Notes: generated from the letters alone by a model not told the origin. A stretch of DNA of 64,000 nt from Burkholderia mayonis (GCF_001523745.2 NZ_CP013387.1:868001-932000); one strand, 5' to 3'. Positions 27,152 through 36,927 are shown, counted from the stretch's first letter. A program made the numbers and translations.

Positions 27152-27931
27152 GTGAGCCCGTCCATCCACTCTCTTCGCTATTGCGTGCCGTTCGCCGGCT
27201 TGATGTCGGTCGCGGCCGCGCATGCGGAAAACGTCTATACGCTCTCGATCGGCGGCGGCTTCGTGCCGCGCTATGCGGGCAGCAACCAGTATCACGGCGT
27301 GGTCGCGCCGTTGTTTTCCGCGAAGCTCGACAACGGCTTCTTCATCGGCCCGCTCGACGGCGTCGGCTACAAGCTGAAGCTGCCCGGCGACGCGTTCGTC
27401 GCGGCTGCCGTGACCTACGATCCGGGCCGCGCGGACGAAAACCGCTTCGATCTGCCGGGCTCGAACTACCTGAAGGGAATGGGGCGCGTGCCGGGCTCGG
27501 TGCTCGTCGCGGTGCGGGCGGGCGTGAAGCTGTACGGCGGCAGCATGCTGAGCGTGACGGTCGATACGCCCGTCACGCATACGTCGCGCGGCGTGTCCGG
27601 GCACGTCGACCTCGCGGTGCCGGTGTTCAGCGCGGGGCGCCACGAAGTCGTCGTGACGGGCTCGGTGCACGCGGCGTCCGGCCGCTATACGCAGACATTC
27701 TATGGCGTGACCGACGCGCAGGCGGCCGCGACCCGCTTCGCGCCGTACTCGACGAAGGGCGGCATCGACAGCGTGTCGATGTCGGTCGCGTGGACCTACG
27801 CGTTCTCGAAGCACTGGTCGGTGAACACGACGGCGGGCGTCACGCATCTGCCCGGCCGTTACGGGAACAGCCCGATCGTGCAGCAGAAGACCAACTACTT
27901 CGGGCTGTCGTCGTTGATTTATCGTTTCTGA
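27152..27931 (+). CDS. MipA/OmpV-family outer membrane protein
   Basis: A 259-residue outer membrane beta-barrel protein of the MipA/OmpV family. A signal peptide at residues 1-25 ends in AAAHAEN. Family landmarks are GGGFVPRYAGSNQY, LKLPGDAFVAAAVTYDPGR and the C-terminal barrel strand ending in F (YFGLSSLIYRF). MipA proteins bridge murein synthases and hydrolases or take part in antibiotic resistance responses. I use the GTG at 27152 since it gives a proper signal peptide. The short-chain reductase gene starts 23 bases downstream, so the two are probably co-transcribed. Confidence 0.85.
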   Translation: MSPSIHSLRYCVPFAGLMSVAAAHAENVYTLSIGGGFVPRYAGSNQYHGVVAPLFSAKLDNGFFIGPLDGVGYKLKLPGDAFVAAAVTYDPGRADENRFDLPGSNYLKGMGRVPGSVLVAVRAGVKLYGGSMLSVTVDTPVTHTSRGVSGHVDLAVPVFSAGRHEVVVTGSVHAASGRYTQTFYGVTDAQAAATRFAPYSTKGGIDSVSMSVAWTYAFSKHWSVNTTAGVTHLPGRYGNSPIVQQKTNYFGLSSLIYRF

Positions 27932-27954
27932 TTCTGAAGAAGGAGGTGGCCATC

Positions 27955-29139
27955 GTGCTGATCTGGAAAACTGCGCTCTCGCTGACCTGGCGGGCGGACC
28001 TCGTGTCGCCCGCGAGCGCGCCCGCCGCGGCAGCGCACGTCGACCGGATCGTGCTGACCGGCGCGACCGGTTTCATCGGCGGCGCGGTGCTCGTATCGCT
28101 CGTCAATGCCGGGCTGCTCGATCGCGTCGTGTGCGTCGTGCGCGCGTGCGACCGCGCGCACGCGCTCGTGCGGTTGCGCGCGGCGGCGCTCAGGAGCGGC
28201 CTCGCGCCGTTCTGGGCGGAGCGGCTCACCGAAGCGAACGTGATCGCGGGCGAGCTCGACGGCGCGTTCGCCGACGTCGATGCGGCGCGCCTCGCATCGG
28301 CGTCGCACGTGATTCATTGCGCGGGCGTCGCGTCGCTCGCCGACGTTCCGGTCATCAACGAGACGAACGTCGACGCGACGCTGCGCTTCGCGCGCCGTTT
28401 CGCGGGCAGCCGGCGGCTGCAGCGTTTCGTGCACGTCGGCGCGGCGTTCGCGTGCGGGATGAAAGGGCGCAGCACGGTTTGCGAGGACGATGCGCCGACG
28501 TGCGGCCGCGAGGTCGACTTCGTGCCGTACACGCGCGGCAAGCGCGACGCGGAAGCGCAACTGCGCGCGCTCGGCCTGCCGCTCGTCGTCGTGCGGCCGT
28601 CGTGCGTCGTCGGCCATACGCTGCTCGGCACGCAGCCGTCGGCGAGCACGTTCTGGATGTTCCGGATCGTTCACGCGGCGCGCCGCTTCACCGCGCGGCC
28701 GATGACGCGCATCGACGTGGTCGCGGTCGACGACTGCGCGCGCGCGCTGATGCTGCTCGCGCTGAAGCCGTCGCTCGCGCACGACACGTATCACGTATCG
28801 GCGGGCGACGAAGCGCCGACCGTCACGCAGATCGTCCGCGCGATGGACGAGGCGGTGGGCCTCGGCGACGAGCCGCGCTATGCGCTCTGCTCGTCCGCCG
28901 AGTTTCCGTCGATCGCGCGCGACGTGCTCGGCCGCCGCGACGTCGCGTGTGCGCGCGTGATCGAGCGGGCGTTGCAGTCTTACGCGGCTTTCGCCGAACT
29001 CGACTACGTGTTCGACAACGCGCGCGTGCGCGACGAGATCGACTTCGAACCGCTGCCGTTCGTCGACTACGTGAACGAGTGCATGCGCACGTCGCGCGGC
29101 GTCGACGTGCTCGCGCAGATGCCGCGAGCGGTCCGCTGA
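27955..29139 (+). CDS. NAD(P)-dependent epimerase/reductase (extended SDR)
   Basis: A 394-residue extended short-chain dehydrogenase/reductase similar in order to thioester-reductase-like SDRs. The Rossmann motif is VLTGATGFIGGAVL (residues about 33-46), and the catalytic Y-x-x-x-K is YTRGK. The C-terminal region has DVVAVDDCARALMLLAL and a helix rich in charged residues. The GTG at 27955 has AAGGAGGT eight bases upstream, the strongest ribosome binding site in this part. It follows the MipA-like gene closely. The substrate is unknown; it lacks the acyl-carrier or adenylation domains of full carboxylate reductases. Confidence 0.85.
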   Translation: MLIWKTALSLTWRADLVSPASAPAAAAHVDRIVLTGATGFIGGAVLVSLVNAGLLDRVVCVVRACDRAHALVRLRAAALRSGLAPFWAERLTEANVIAGELDGAFADVDAARLASASHVIHCAGVASLADVPVINETNVDATLRFARRFAGSRRLQRFVHVGAAFACGMKGRSTVCEDDAPTCGREVDFVPYTRGKRDAEAQLRALGLPLVVVRPSCVVGHTLLGTQPSASTFWMFRIVHAARRFTARPMTRIDVVAVDDCARALMLLALKPSLAHDTYHVSAGDEAPTVTQIVRAMDEAVGLGDEPRYALCSSAEFPSIARDVLGRRDVACARVIERALQSYAAFAELDYVFDNARVRDEIDFEPLPFVDYVNECMRTSRGVDVLAQMPRAVR

Positions 29140-29144
29140 CGGCG

Positions 29145-29161
29145 CGCGCGGCGGCCGCGCG
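29145..29161. terminator. GC stem between convergent genes
   Basis: CGCGCGG (29145-29151) pairs with CCGCGCG (29155-29161) around a three-base loop in the 22-base gap between the SDR gene and hpaR. No T-tract follows, so termination is only possible. Confidence 0.3.
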
Positions 29162-29599
29162 TCACGAGCCGCCGACTTCGATCAGCTTGTCGAGCGCCTC
29201 GTATACTTCGCTCAGCGCGTCCGCGCCGAAGCGTTGCTCGATGAGCCGGTACTGCTCGTCGATGCGCGGACTGATCTGCGTGACGAGCTGACGGCTCTGC
29301 GGCGTCAGGCTGACGATCAGCCTGCGCTGATCCTCCTGGGCGCGCGTGCGGCGAATCAGGCCGTCGCGCTCCATCCTCTCCAGCACGCCCGTGAGGCTCG
29401 GGCTCAGGATGCAGCAGCGCCGCGCGATCTGCCCGGCTTCGAGCTCATGAGACGGTTCGCCGTCCAGCACGCGAATGATCCGCCATTGCTGCTCCGTCAG
29501 CGCAAATTCCTTCAGGATCGGCCGGAACCGGCCCATCAGCGTTTCGCGGGCCTCGAGCAGCAGCATGGCCAGATTGCGATGATCGAACGTACGATTCAT
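29162..29599 (-). CDS. hpaR: MarR-family repressor of the homoprotocatechuate operon
   Basis: A 145-residue MarR-type regulator. It matches HpaR/HpcR by LLLEARETLMGRFRPILKEF, LTEQQWRIIRVL, CCILSPSLTGVLERMERDGL and the wing RAQEDQRRLIVSLT. It should repress the divergent hpa operon and release the DNA when it binds an aromatic intermediate, as in E. coli. It is divergent from hpaG1 with 165 bases between, in which two imperfect palindromes occur. Confidence 0.93.
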   Translation of the reverse strand: MNRTFDHRNLAMLLLEARETLMGRFRPILKEFALTEQQWRIIRVLDGEPSHELEAGQIARRCCILSPSLTGVLERMERDGLIRRTRAQEDQRRLIVSLTPQSRQLVTQISPRIDEQYRLIEQRFGADALSEVYEALDKLIEVGGS

Positions 29600-29618
29600 G
29601 AGGTTCCTGGAATGACGG

Positions 29619-29725
29619 TTGATCCATCAATCTTAGCAGGGCGAAAATCGTCGGTGACCGCCTTATCGAAGTTATCAGGGTTATCGCGGTTGTTCTTTTC
29701 CTGGGCCGTAGTTAATATGTTAAGT
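29619..29725. promoter_or_regulatory. hpaR-hpaG1 promoter region with candidate operators
   Basis: TTGAT-CC-ATCAA (29619-29630) lies 20 bases before the hpaR start, and AGTTAATATGTTAAGT (29710-29725, 12 of 16 positions symmetrical) lies 40 bases before hpaG1. MarR proteins bind such imperfect palindromes. The AT-rich composition between them suits divergent promoters. Confidence 0.5.
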
Positions 29726-29764
29726 AATTGACCCGGCCGCGCGACGCGGTGGAGGATGAATCGT

Positions 29765-30454
29765 ATGGAGCTGTCCCTTGTCGCCGATGGCGCAACCGTC
29801 GAAACGGTGCGCATCGGTACGGTCTACGGCGCGTTGCTGAACGACCGCGGCGCGCTCGCGGCGCTCGGCGACGCGGTACATGCGCCGCCGTACAACAAGC
29901 CGCCGCAGGCGCCCGTGCTGTACGTGAAGCCTGCGAACACGCACGTGGGCGACGGCGCGGCCGTCGTCGTGCCGGCGGGCGTCGATGCGCTCGAGATCGG
30001 TGCGACGGTCGGCGTCGTGTTCGCGCGGCGCACGACGCGCGTGCCGGTCGAACGGGCGCTCGACTTCGTTATAGGTTTTACGCTTGCAAGCGACGTGTCG
30101 GTCCCGCATCCCGATTATTATCGGCCGGCGGTGCGCTTCAAGTGCCGCGACGGCTTCTGCCCGCTCGGGCCGGCGATCGTTGCGCGCGCAAGCATCGGCG
30201 ATCCGGATGCGCTCGCCGTGACCGTGCGCGTCGACGGCGAGCGGCGCTACGAGGCGAGCACCGCGAATCTGATTCGCCCCGTCGCGCAGTTGATCGCCGA
30301 CGTGTCGGCGTTCATGTCGTTCGACGCGGGCGACGTGCTGCTCGTCGGCGTCGGCCCGAATGCGCCGCGCGCGGCGGCGGGCAGCGCGATCGAGATCGAG
30401 GCGCCGGGCCTCGGCGTGTTGCGGCATACGTTGACGGCGGAGGACGCACGATGA
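29765..30454 (+). CDS. hpaG1: HpaG1, OPET decarboxylase subunit/domain
   Basis: A 229-residue fumarylacetoacetate-hydrolase-fold protein. In the pathway it and HpaG2 decarboxylate 5-oxopent-3-ene-1,2,5-tricarboxylate and isomerise the product; in E. coli the two parts are fused as HpcE. Landmarks are YNKPPQAPVLYVKPANTHVG, VGVVFARRT and GFTLASDVSVPH. I chose the ATG at 29765 because GGAGG sits nine bases upstream; the ATG at 29756 directly abuts it. The stop overlaps the start of hpaG2 (ATGA). Confidence 0.9.
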   Translation: MELSLVADGATVETVRIGTVYGALLNDRGALAALGDAVHAPPYNKPPQAPVLYVKPANTHVGDGAAVVVPAGVDALEIGATVGVVFARRTTRVPVERALDFVIGFTLASDVSVPHPDYYRPAVRFKCRDGFCPLGPAIVARASIGDPDALAVTVRVDGERRYEASTANLIRPVAQLIADVSAFMSFDAGDVLLVGVGPNAPRAAAGSAIEIEAPGLGVLRHTLTAEDAR

Positions 30455-31215
30455 AGACTGCACGCGTAGTGTTCAACGGCGCGCTGCACGCGGCCGAGCC
30501 GGCGGGCGAGGGGCGCGTGCGGCTCGATACCGGGCGCGTGCTCGCCGAGACGGACGTCTCGTGGCTGCCGCCCGTCGCGCCGCGCACGACGTTCGCGCTC
30601 GGCCTCAACTACGCCGATCACGCGAAGGAGCTCGCGTTCAAGGCGCCGACCGAGCCGCTCATCTTCCTGAAGGGGCCGAACACGTTCGTCGGCCATCGCG
30701 CGCAGACGGTGCGGCCGGCCGACGCGACGCACATGCACTACGAGTGCGAGCTTGCGGTCGTGATCGGCCGCGTGGCGCGCAACGTGAAGCGCGCGCAGGC
30801 GCTCGGCCACGTGCTCGGCTACACGATCGGCAACGATTACGCGATCCGCGATTATCTCGAAAATTACTACCGACCGAACCTGCGCGTGAAGAACCGCGAC
30901 ACGTGCACGCCGCTCGGGCCGTGGCTCGTGACCCGAGACGAGATCGGCGATCCGATGAATCTCGCGCTGCGCACGACGGTCAACGGCGTGGAAACGCAGC
31001 GCGGCAACACGCGTGACATGATCTTCGACGTCGCGTCGCTGATCGAGTACATCAGCGGCTTCATGACGCTCGCGCCCGGCGACCTGATCCTGACCGGCAC
31101 GCCCGAAGGGCTCGCCGACACGAAGCCGGGCGACGAGGTCGTGACCGAGATCGAGGGCGTCGGCCGGCTCGTCAACACGATCGTCGGCGAAGCGGATTAC
31201 TATCGCGTCGGCTGA
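30451..31215 (+). CDS. hpaG2: HpaG2, 2-hydroxyhepta-2,4-diene-1,7-dioate isomerase
   Basis: A 254-residue FAH-fold protein, the second half of the split decarboxylase/isomerase. Landmarks are LGLNYADHAKELAFKAP, FLKGPNTFVGH, the metal ligands in HYECELAVVIGR (E-x-E), GYTIGNDYAIRD and DLILTGTPEG. The start codon overlaps the hpaG1 stop by four bases, so the halves are translated in a coupled way. Its pathway neighbours follow in order. Confidence 0.93.
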   Translation: MKTARVVFNGALHAAEPAGEGRVRLDTGRVLAETDVSWLPPVAPRTTFALGLNYADHAKELAFKAPTEPLIFLKGPNTFVGHRAQTVRPADATHMHYECELAVVIGRVARNVKRAQALGHVLGYTIGNDYAIRDYLENYYRPNLRVKNRDTCTPLGPWLVTRDEIGDPMNLALRTTVNGVETQRGNTRDMIFDVASLIEYISGFMTLAPGDLILTGTPEGLADTKPGDEVVTEIEGVGRLVNTIVGEADYYRVG

Positions 31216-31238
31216 CGCCGTCGCACAAGGAGAGACGC

Positions 31239-32702
31239 ATGAGCATCAAGCACTGGATCGGCGGCCGGGAGGTCGAAAGCCGAGAGACGTTTACGACGTT
31301 CAACCCGGCGACGGGCGAGCCGATCGCCGAGGTCGCGTCGGGCGGCGCGGAAGAAATCGACGCGGCCGTGCGCGCCGCGAAGGAAGCATTCCCGAAGTGG
31401 GCGAACACGCCGGCGAAGGCGCGCGCGAAGCTGATGCGCAAGCTCGGCGAACTGATCGAGCGCAACGTGCCGGCGCTCGCCGAACTGGAGACGCAGGACA
31501 CCGGCCTGCCTATCTCGCAGACGAAGAAGCAACTGATCCCGCGCGCGTCGGAGAACTTCCACTTCTTCGCCGAAGTGTGCACGCAGATGAACGGCCGCAG
31601 CTATCCGGTCGACGACCAGATGCTGAACTACACGCTGTATCAGCCGGTCGGCGTGTGCGCGCTCGTGTCGCCGTGGAACGTGCCGTTCATGACCGCGACG
31701 TGGAAGACCGCGCCGTGCCTTGCGCTCGGCAACACCGCGGTGCTGAAGATGTCGGAGCTCTCGCCGTTGACGGCCGACCAGCTCGGCCGCCTCGCGCTCG
31801 AAGCCGGCATTCCGGCCGGCGTGCTGAACGTCGTGCAGGGCTACGGCGCGACCGCGGGCGATGCGCTCGTCCGGCATCCGGACGTGCGCGCGGTGTCGTT
31901 TACGGGCGGCACGGTGACGGGCAAGCGGATCATGGAGCGCGCCGGCCTCAAGAAATATTCGATGGAGCTGGGCGGCAAGTCGCCCGTGCTGATTTTCGAC
32001 GACGCCGATTTCGACCGCGCGCTCGACGCGTCGCTCTTCACGATCTTCTCGATCAACGGCGAGCGCTGCACGGCCGGCTCGCGGATCTTCGTGCAGCGGA
32101 CGATCTACGACAGGTTCGTCGCCGAGTTCGCGCGCCGTGCGAACAGCCTGATCGTCGGCGATCCGGCCGACGAGAACACGCAAGTCGGCTCGATGATCAC
32201 GCGCGCGCACTGGGAGAAGGTAACGGGCTACGTGCGGCTCGGCATCGACGAAGGCGCGCGGCTCGTCGCGGGCGGCCCGGACAAGCCGGCGAACCTGCCC
32301 GCGCATCTCGCGAACGGCAACTTCGTGCGGCCGACCGTGTTCGCCGACGTCGACAACCGGATGCGGATCGCGCAGGAAGAGATCTTCGGGCCGGTCGCGT
32401 GCCTGATTCCGTTCGACGGCGAGGAAGACGGGCTGCGCCTCGCGAACGACACGCCGTACGGCCTCGCGTCGTACATCTGGACGCAGGACGTCGGCAAGGT
32501 GCATCGGCTCGCGCGCGGCATCGAGGCGGGGATGGTGTTCGTCAACAGCCAGAACGTGCGTGATCTGCGCCAGCCGTTCGGCGGCGTGAAGGAATCCGGC
32601 ACCGGCCGCGAGGGCGGCGAATACAGCTTCGAGGTGTTCGCCGAGATCAAGAACGTCTGCATCTCGATGGGCAGCCATCACATTCCCCGCTGGGGCGTGT
32701 GA
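31239..32702 (+). CDS. hpaE: 5-carboxymethyl-2-hydroxymuconate semialdehyde dehydrogenase
   Basis: A 487-residue NAD-dependent aldehyde dehydrogenase that oxidises the ring-cleavage product of homoprotocatechuate. Catalytic residues are seen as Glu in MELGGKSPVLIF and Cys in SINGERCTAGSR; the oxyanion Asn is in VSPWNVPFM. Length is normal for HpaE. AAGGAG precedes the ATG at 31239, 23 bases after hpaG2. The order G1-G2-E-D-F-H-I matches enterobacterial hpa operons. Confidence 0.95.
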   Translation: MSIKHWIGGREVESRETFTTFNPATGEPIAEVASGGAEEIDAAVRAAKEAFPKWANTPAKARAKLMRKLGELIERNVPALAELETQDTGLPISQTKKQLIPRASENFHFFAEVCTQMNGRSYPVDDQMLNYTLYQPVGVCALVSPWNVPFMTATWKTAPCLALGNTAVLKMSELSPLTADQLGRLALEAGIPAGVLNVVQGYGATAGDALVRHPDVRAVSFTGGTVTGKRIMERAGLKKYSMELGGKSPVLIFDDADFDRALDASLFTIFSINGERCTAGSRIFVQRTIYDRFVAEFARRANSLIVGDPADENTQVGSMITRAHWEKVTGYVRLGIDEGARLVAGGPDKPANLPAHLANGNFVRPTVFADVDNRMRIAQEEIFGPVACLIPFDGEEDGLRLANDTPYGLASYIWTQDVGKVHRLARGIEAGMVFVNSQNVRDLRQPFGGVKESGTGREGGEYSFEVFAEIKNVCISMGSHHIPRWGV

Positions 32703-32771
32703 GGTCCGCGGACAACGAACGATACGCCGCGCGCCGGCGCCGTCGGCCGGCGACGCGGCAGGAGACTCACG

Positions 32772-33620
32772 ATGGGAAAGCTGTCACTCGCCGCGAAGAT
32801 CACGCACGTGCCGTCGATGTATCTGTCCGAGTTGCCGGGCAGGCATCACGGCTGCCGTGCCGAGGCGATCCGCGGTCATCAGGTGATCGGCGAGCGCTGC
32901 CGCGCGCTCGGCGTCGACACGATCGTCGTCGCCGACACGCACTGGCTCGTCAACGCCGGCTATCACGTGAACTGCAACGGGCATTTCGGGGGCGTCTACA
33001 CGAGCAACGAGCTGCCGCATTTCATTCGCGACATGCGTTATGAATATCCGGGCAATCCGGCGCTCGGCCATCTGATCGCCGCGACCGCGAACGAGCGCGG
33101 GATCGGCACGCGCGCGCACGAGATCGACAGTCTCGAGCTCGAGTACGGCACGCTCGTGCCGATGCGCTACATGAACGCCGATCAGCACTTCAAGGTCGTG
33201 TCGATCGCGGGCTGGTGCATGTGGCACTCGCTCGACGAGAGCCGGCGCTTCGGCGAGGCGCTCAGGCACGCGATCGAAGCGAGCGATTCGAACGTCGCGT
33301 TCTTCGCGAGCGGCTCGCTGTCGCATCGCTTCAACGACAACGGCAGCCCCGAAGCGGCGATCCACATGATCAGCCGCGAGTTCTTCAAGCAAGTGGATCT
33401 GCGCGTCGTCGAGCTGTGGAAGCAGGGTGACTTCGCGACGTTCTGCAAGATGCTGCCCGAGTACAACGAGCATTGCTTCGGCGAAGGCGGCATGCACGAC
33501 ACCGCGATGCTGCTCGGCCTGCTCGGCTGGGATCGCTACGACAAGCCGATCGAGATCGTGACCGACTACTTCGCGAGTTCTGGCACCGGGCAGATCAACG
33601 CGATCTTTCCGCTGCCGTGA
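32772..33620 (+). CDS. hpaD: 3,4-dihydroxyphenylacetate 2,3-dioxygenase
   Basis: A 282-residue class III extradiol dioxygenase that cleaves homoprotocatechuate next to the hydroxyl groups using Fe(II). The N-terminal part carries the metal-binding His in ADTHWLVNAGYHVNCN and the active-site His in FASGSLSHRF. The strand with GGMHDTAMLLGLLGWD is typical of LigB-like members. AGGAG is placed well before the ATG at 32772. It is the committed step for which HpaE, HpaF, HpaH and HpaI follow. Confidence 0.94.
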   Translation: MGKLSLAAKITHVPSMYLSELPGRHHGCRAEAIRGHQVIGERCRALGVDTIVVADTHWLVNAGYHVNCNGHFGGVYTSNELPHFIRDMRYEYPGNPALGHLIAATANERGIGTRAHEIDSLELEYGTLVPMRYMNADQHFKVVSIAGWCMWHSLDESRRFGEALRHAIEASDSNVAFFASGSLSHRFNDNGSPEAAIHMISREFFKQVDLRVVELWKQGDFATFCKMLPEYNEHCFGEGGMHDTAMLLGLLGWDRYDKPIEIVTDYFASSGTGQINAIFPLP

Positions 33621-33711
33621 GCGCCATGAGCGCCGTGTGCGCGTCGCGCGCCGATTCACTTCGGATGCCGACGGAATCCTGAGGAAATCCTGAAGAATAC
33701 GGAGAGCCGAC

Positions 33712-34104
33712 ATGCCTCACATCATCGTCGAATACACCGCGAACATCCGTGACGACGCGCGGATTCCCGTGCTGCTCAAGACGGTCAACGAGACGCTGAT
33801 CGCGCAGGGCGGCGTATTCCCGACAGGCGGCATCCGCTCGCGCGCGATCGAGCTGCAGGATTACTGCGTCGCCGACGGCACCGCCGACGACGCGTTCGTC
33901 CACGTGACGCTCAAGATCGGCTCCGGGCGTGACGAGGCGACGAAGAAGGCCGCGTGCGACGCGCTGTTCGACGCGATCAAGGCGCATTTCGCGGCGCTCT
34001 ACGCGCGGCGCTACCTTGCGCTGTCGATGGAGCTGACCGAGTTCAGCGAGACAGGCTCGTACAAGCACAACAACATCCACGCGCGCTACAAGCGCAGCGC
34101 GTGA
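33712..34104 (+). CDS. hpaF: 5-carboxymethyl-2-hydroxymuconate delta-isomerase
   Basis: A 130-residue member of the tautomerase superfamily. After removal of Met1, Pro becomes the N-terminal catalytic base ([12 protein letters not shown]), which fixes the start at 33712. CHMI landmarks are [19 protein letters not shown] and the C-terminal [16 protein letters not shown]. It shifts the double bond in the muconate so that HpaG can act. Confidence 0.94.
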   Translation: MPHIIVEYTANIRDDARIPVLLKTVNETLIAQGGVFPTGGIRSRAIELQDYCVADGTADDAFVHVTLKIGSGRDEATKKAACDALFDAIKAHFAALYARRYLALSMELTEFSETGSYKHNNIHARYKRSA

Positions 34105-34127
34105 CTCCAACCCCGACAATGACGACC

Positions 34128-34931
34128 ATGCTAGATTCCGCCACCATCGAGTTGCTCGCCCGCCGGCTGCACGTCGCCGAGCGCGAGCGCAGGCAGATTC
34201 GCCAGATCTCGCTCGACTATCCGGAGATCACGATCGACGACGCGTACGCGATCCAGCGCACGTGGGTCGACATGAAGCTCGCCGAAGGACGCGTGCTGAA
34301 AGGGCACAAGATCGGCTTGACGTCGAAGGCGATGCAGTCGTCTTCGCAGATCGACGAGCCCGACTATGGCGCGCTCCTCGACGACATGTTCTTCGAGGAC
34401 GGCGCGACGATTCCGACGCGCCGCTTCATCGTGCCGCGCGTCGAGGTCGAGCTCGCGTTCGTGCTCGGCAAGCCGCTGAAGGGGCCGAACTGCACGGTGT
34501 TCGACGTCTATGACGCGGTCGACTACGTCGTGCCCGCGCTCGAGATCATCGACGCGCGCAGCCAGTCGATCGATCCGGACACGAAGCGTCCGCGCAAGGT
34601 GTTCGACACGATCGCCGACAACGCGGCGAACGCGGGCGTCGTGCTCGGCGGGCGCCCCGTGCGGCCGATGGACGTCGACCTGCGCTGGGTTGCGGCGATC
34701 ATGTCGCGCAACGGCGTCGTCGAGGAGACGGGCGTCGCGGCGGGCGTGCTGAACCATCCGGCGAACGGCGTCGCGTGGCTCGCGAACCGGCTCGCGCGCT
34801 TCGACGTGTCGCTCGACGCGGGCGAGATCATTCTCGGCGGATCGTTCACGCGGCCGTGCGCGGCGAAGAGCGGCGATACGTTCAGCGTCGATTACGGTCC
34901 GCTCGGCGCGATCCATTGCTACTTCGAGTGA
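34128..34931 (+). CDS. hpaH: 2-oxo-hept-4-ene-1,7-dioate hydratase
   Basis: A 267-residue hydratase that adds water to the ketodienoate, with Mg2+ as cofactor. It shares [44 protein letters not shown] (metal-binding E-x-E) and [17 protein letters not shown] with E. coli HpaH. I use the second ATG (34128), which gives the family length of 267; the ATG at 34119 adds three residues. Neither has a strong ribosome site, so coupling to hpaF is likely. Confidence 0.93.
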   Translation: MLDSATIELLARRLHVAERERRQIRQISLDYPEITIDDAYAIQRTWVDMKLAEGRVLKGHKIGLTSKAMQSSSQIDEPDYGALLDDMFFEDGATIPTRRFIVPRVEVELAFVLGKPLKGPNCTVFDVYDAVDYVVPALEIIDARSQSIDPDTKRPRKVFDTIADNAANAGVVLGGRPVRPMDVDLRWVAAIMSRNGVVEETGVAAGVLNHPANGVAWLANRLARFDVSLDAGEIILGGSFTRPCAAKSGDTFSVDYGPLGAIHCYFE

Positions 34932-34940
34932 CAGCCGACG

Positions 34941-35747
34941 ATGCGGATTCCTGACAACACGTTCAAGGCCGCGCTCGCGCGCGGCGAAGCGCAGATCGGG
35001 CTGTGGCTCGGACTCGCGAATCCCTATAGCGCCGAAGTCGTCGCGGGCGCGGGCTTCGACTGGCTGCTGATCGACGGCGAGCACGCGCCGAACACCGTGC
35101 CGACGATCCTCGCGCAATTGCAGGCGATCGCCGCGTATCCGTCGCATCCCGTCGTGCGCGTGCCGTGGAACGACGCGGTCGCCGTCAAGCAGGTGCTCGA
35201 TCTCGGCGCGCAGACGCTGCTCGTGCCGATGGTGCAGAGCGCGGACGAGGCGCGCGCGGCCGTCGCGGCGAGCCGCTATCCGCCGCACGGCGTCCGCGGC
35301 GTCGGCAGCGCGCTCGCGCGCGCGTCGCGCTGGAATCGCGTCGACGATTACCTGCGGCAGGCGAACGACCGGATCGCGGTGCTCGTGCAGGTCGAGACGC
35401 GTGCGGGGCTCGACGCGATCGATTCGATCGCGCGCGTCGAAGGCGTCGACGGCGTGTTCATCGGGCCGGCCGATCTTGCGGCCGATCTCGGGCATCTCGG
35501 CGATCCCGCGCATCCGGACGTGCAGGCGGGAATCGACCGCGCGATCGAATCGATCGTTGCGGCGGGCAAGGCGGCGGGCATCCTCAGCGCGGATGCGCGT
35601 GCCGCGCGGCGCTATCTCGAAGCCGGCGCGACGTTCGTCGCGGTCGGTGTCGACACGACGCTGCTCGCGCGCAGCGCGGAGCGGCTCGCCGCGCAGTTCA
35701 AGTCGACGGCCGACGACGCGGCCCGGGCGGGCGACGGCACTTACTGA
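34941..35747 (+). CDS. hpaI: 4-hydroxy-2-oxoheptanedioate aldolase
   Basis: A 268-residue class II aldolase that splits the last intermediate into pyruvate and succinate semialdehyde. Landmarks are [28 protein letters not shown], the metal-binding region in [15 protein letters not shown] and [14 protein letters not shown]. It ends the operon and overlaps the convergent AraC-type gene by seven bases at the 3' ends. Confidence 0.95.
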   Translation: MRIPDNTFKAALARGEAQIGLWLGLANPYSAEVVAGAGFDWLLIDGEHAPNTVPTILAQLQAIAAYPSHPVVRVPWNDAVAVKQVLDLGAQTLLVPMVQSADEARAAVAASRYPPHGVRGVGSALARASRWNRVDDYLRQANDRIAVLVQVETRAGLDAIDSIARVEGVDGVFIGPADLAADLGHLGDPAHPDVQAGIDRAIESIVAAGKAAGILSADARAARRYLEAGATFVAVGVDTTLLARSAERLAAQFKSTADDAARAGDGTY

Positions 35748-36583
35748 CTCCGCGTCCCGCCCGAATCGGAGGGGCGCGCGCGCCGCGCGCCTTCCCGATG
35801 CTTGCCGGACTCCGCGCTCACATACTGCCCAGGCGTCGTGCCGAGCGCCCGGCGGAACATGTCGATGAACGCGCTGATGTTGTCGTAGCCGAGATCGAGC
35901 GCGACCGTCGTCACCGTCACGCCGTCCGCGAGCTGTTCGAGCGCGCGCAGCAGGCGCGCCTGCTGACGCCACTGCGCGAGCGTGAGCCCCGTCTCGGCCA
36001 CGAAGCGGCGGCTCAGCGTGCGCGGCGCCATGCCGGCCCACGCTGCCCATTCGTCGACGCGGCGATTGTCCGCCAGATCGCCGGCCAGCGCATCGGTGAT
36101 CCGCACGAGTCGCGGATCGCGCGGGCGCGGCAACCCCAGCGATCCCGCTTTCGCCGTCGCGATTTCATCCAGTATCACGTCCGCGATCCGCGCGCGCGCG
36201 CAGTCGAGCTCGGCGCCGCGCCAGCTCGCCGCGCGGCGAACCGCCTCGCGCAGCAGCGGCGACGCGACGATCGCGCGCGGCGCGTCCGGCAAGGATGCGC
36301 ACCGGTGTTCCGCGATGAAGACGCTCCAGCCGGAAAACGGGCCGAACGAGCGCAGCGAATGCACGCGGTGCGGCGGAATCCAGATCGCGTGGATTGCGGG
36401 AACCACCCAGTCCTGGTCGTCGAGCCCGATCGACACGAGCCCGCTCGATGTGCCGACGAGTTGTCCGCGCGCGTGGCTGTGCGGCGCGGTCGTGCGCGCG
36501 TCGTGCTGCGTCAATTCGGCGGCGGCGACGAACGGGCCGTCGGAGGACATCACGAGTTCGACGGGAAGGAGTGGATCGACCAT
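35741..36583 (-). CDS. AraC-family regulator with cupin domain (NimR/YdeC-like)
   Basis: A 280-residue regulator with an N-terminal cupin-like sensor ([30 protein letters not shown]) and a C-terminal AraC DNA-binding region ([43 protein letters not shown]). Related proteins such as NimR act on divergent exporter or oxidoreductase genes. Here the divergent neighbour is a quinone oxidoreductase, the most likely target. It is not similar to the HpaA activator and its placement next to hpaI is probably incidental. The start at 36583 follows GGAAGGAG in the minus orientation poorly; upstream starts seem less likely. Confidence 0.85.
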   Translation of the reverse strand: MVDPLLPVELVMSSDGPFVAAAELTQHDARTTAPHSHARGQLVGTSSGLVSIGLDDQDWVVPAIHAIWIPPHRVHSLRSFGPFSGWSVFIAEHRCASLPDAPRAIVASPLLREAVRRAASWRGAELDCARARIADVILDEIATAKAGSLGLPRPRDPRLVRITDALAGDLADNRRVDEWAAWAGMAPRTLSRRFVAETGLTLAQWRQQARLLRALEQLADGVTVTTVALDLGYDNISAFIDMFRRALGTTPGQYVSAESGKHREGARRARPSDSGGTRSQ

Positions 36584-36927
36584 GGCCTGAATACCGTATC
36601 GAATGGCTTTTATACCGGAGACTGGCCTTGAATGCACGCCTACACTGCGTTCACGTTTGTTCGATCCGGCGTGCGGTGCGATGCGAGCCGAACCGATCTT
36701 CCCCGAACACACCGAGCGACTCGAAGCCGGCGCGTGGCGATCGGCGGCAGCGCCGTCGCCCCATGCCTCGCGAATGCGCGCGCGGCGGCCGGCGTCGCCG
36801 GTGCGCTGTCCGCGCCGCAAGCGATCGATTCGTTCGACCCACTCGAGATCCGCGATGCAGCGCCGCGCGTGTCGCCACGCGCGGCGATCGCGCGATCCCG
36901 TTGCAATTCGATGAGCAAGGAGCCTTC
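36584..36927. promoter_or_regulatory. divergent promoter region of AraC-type and oxidoreductase genes
   Basis: A stretch of 344 bases between divergent genes. It holds several open frames without coding bias, and I see no clear inverted or direct repeat that I would call an operator. AAGGAG at 36917-36922 is the ribosome binding site of the oxidoreductase. Confidence 0.4.
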
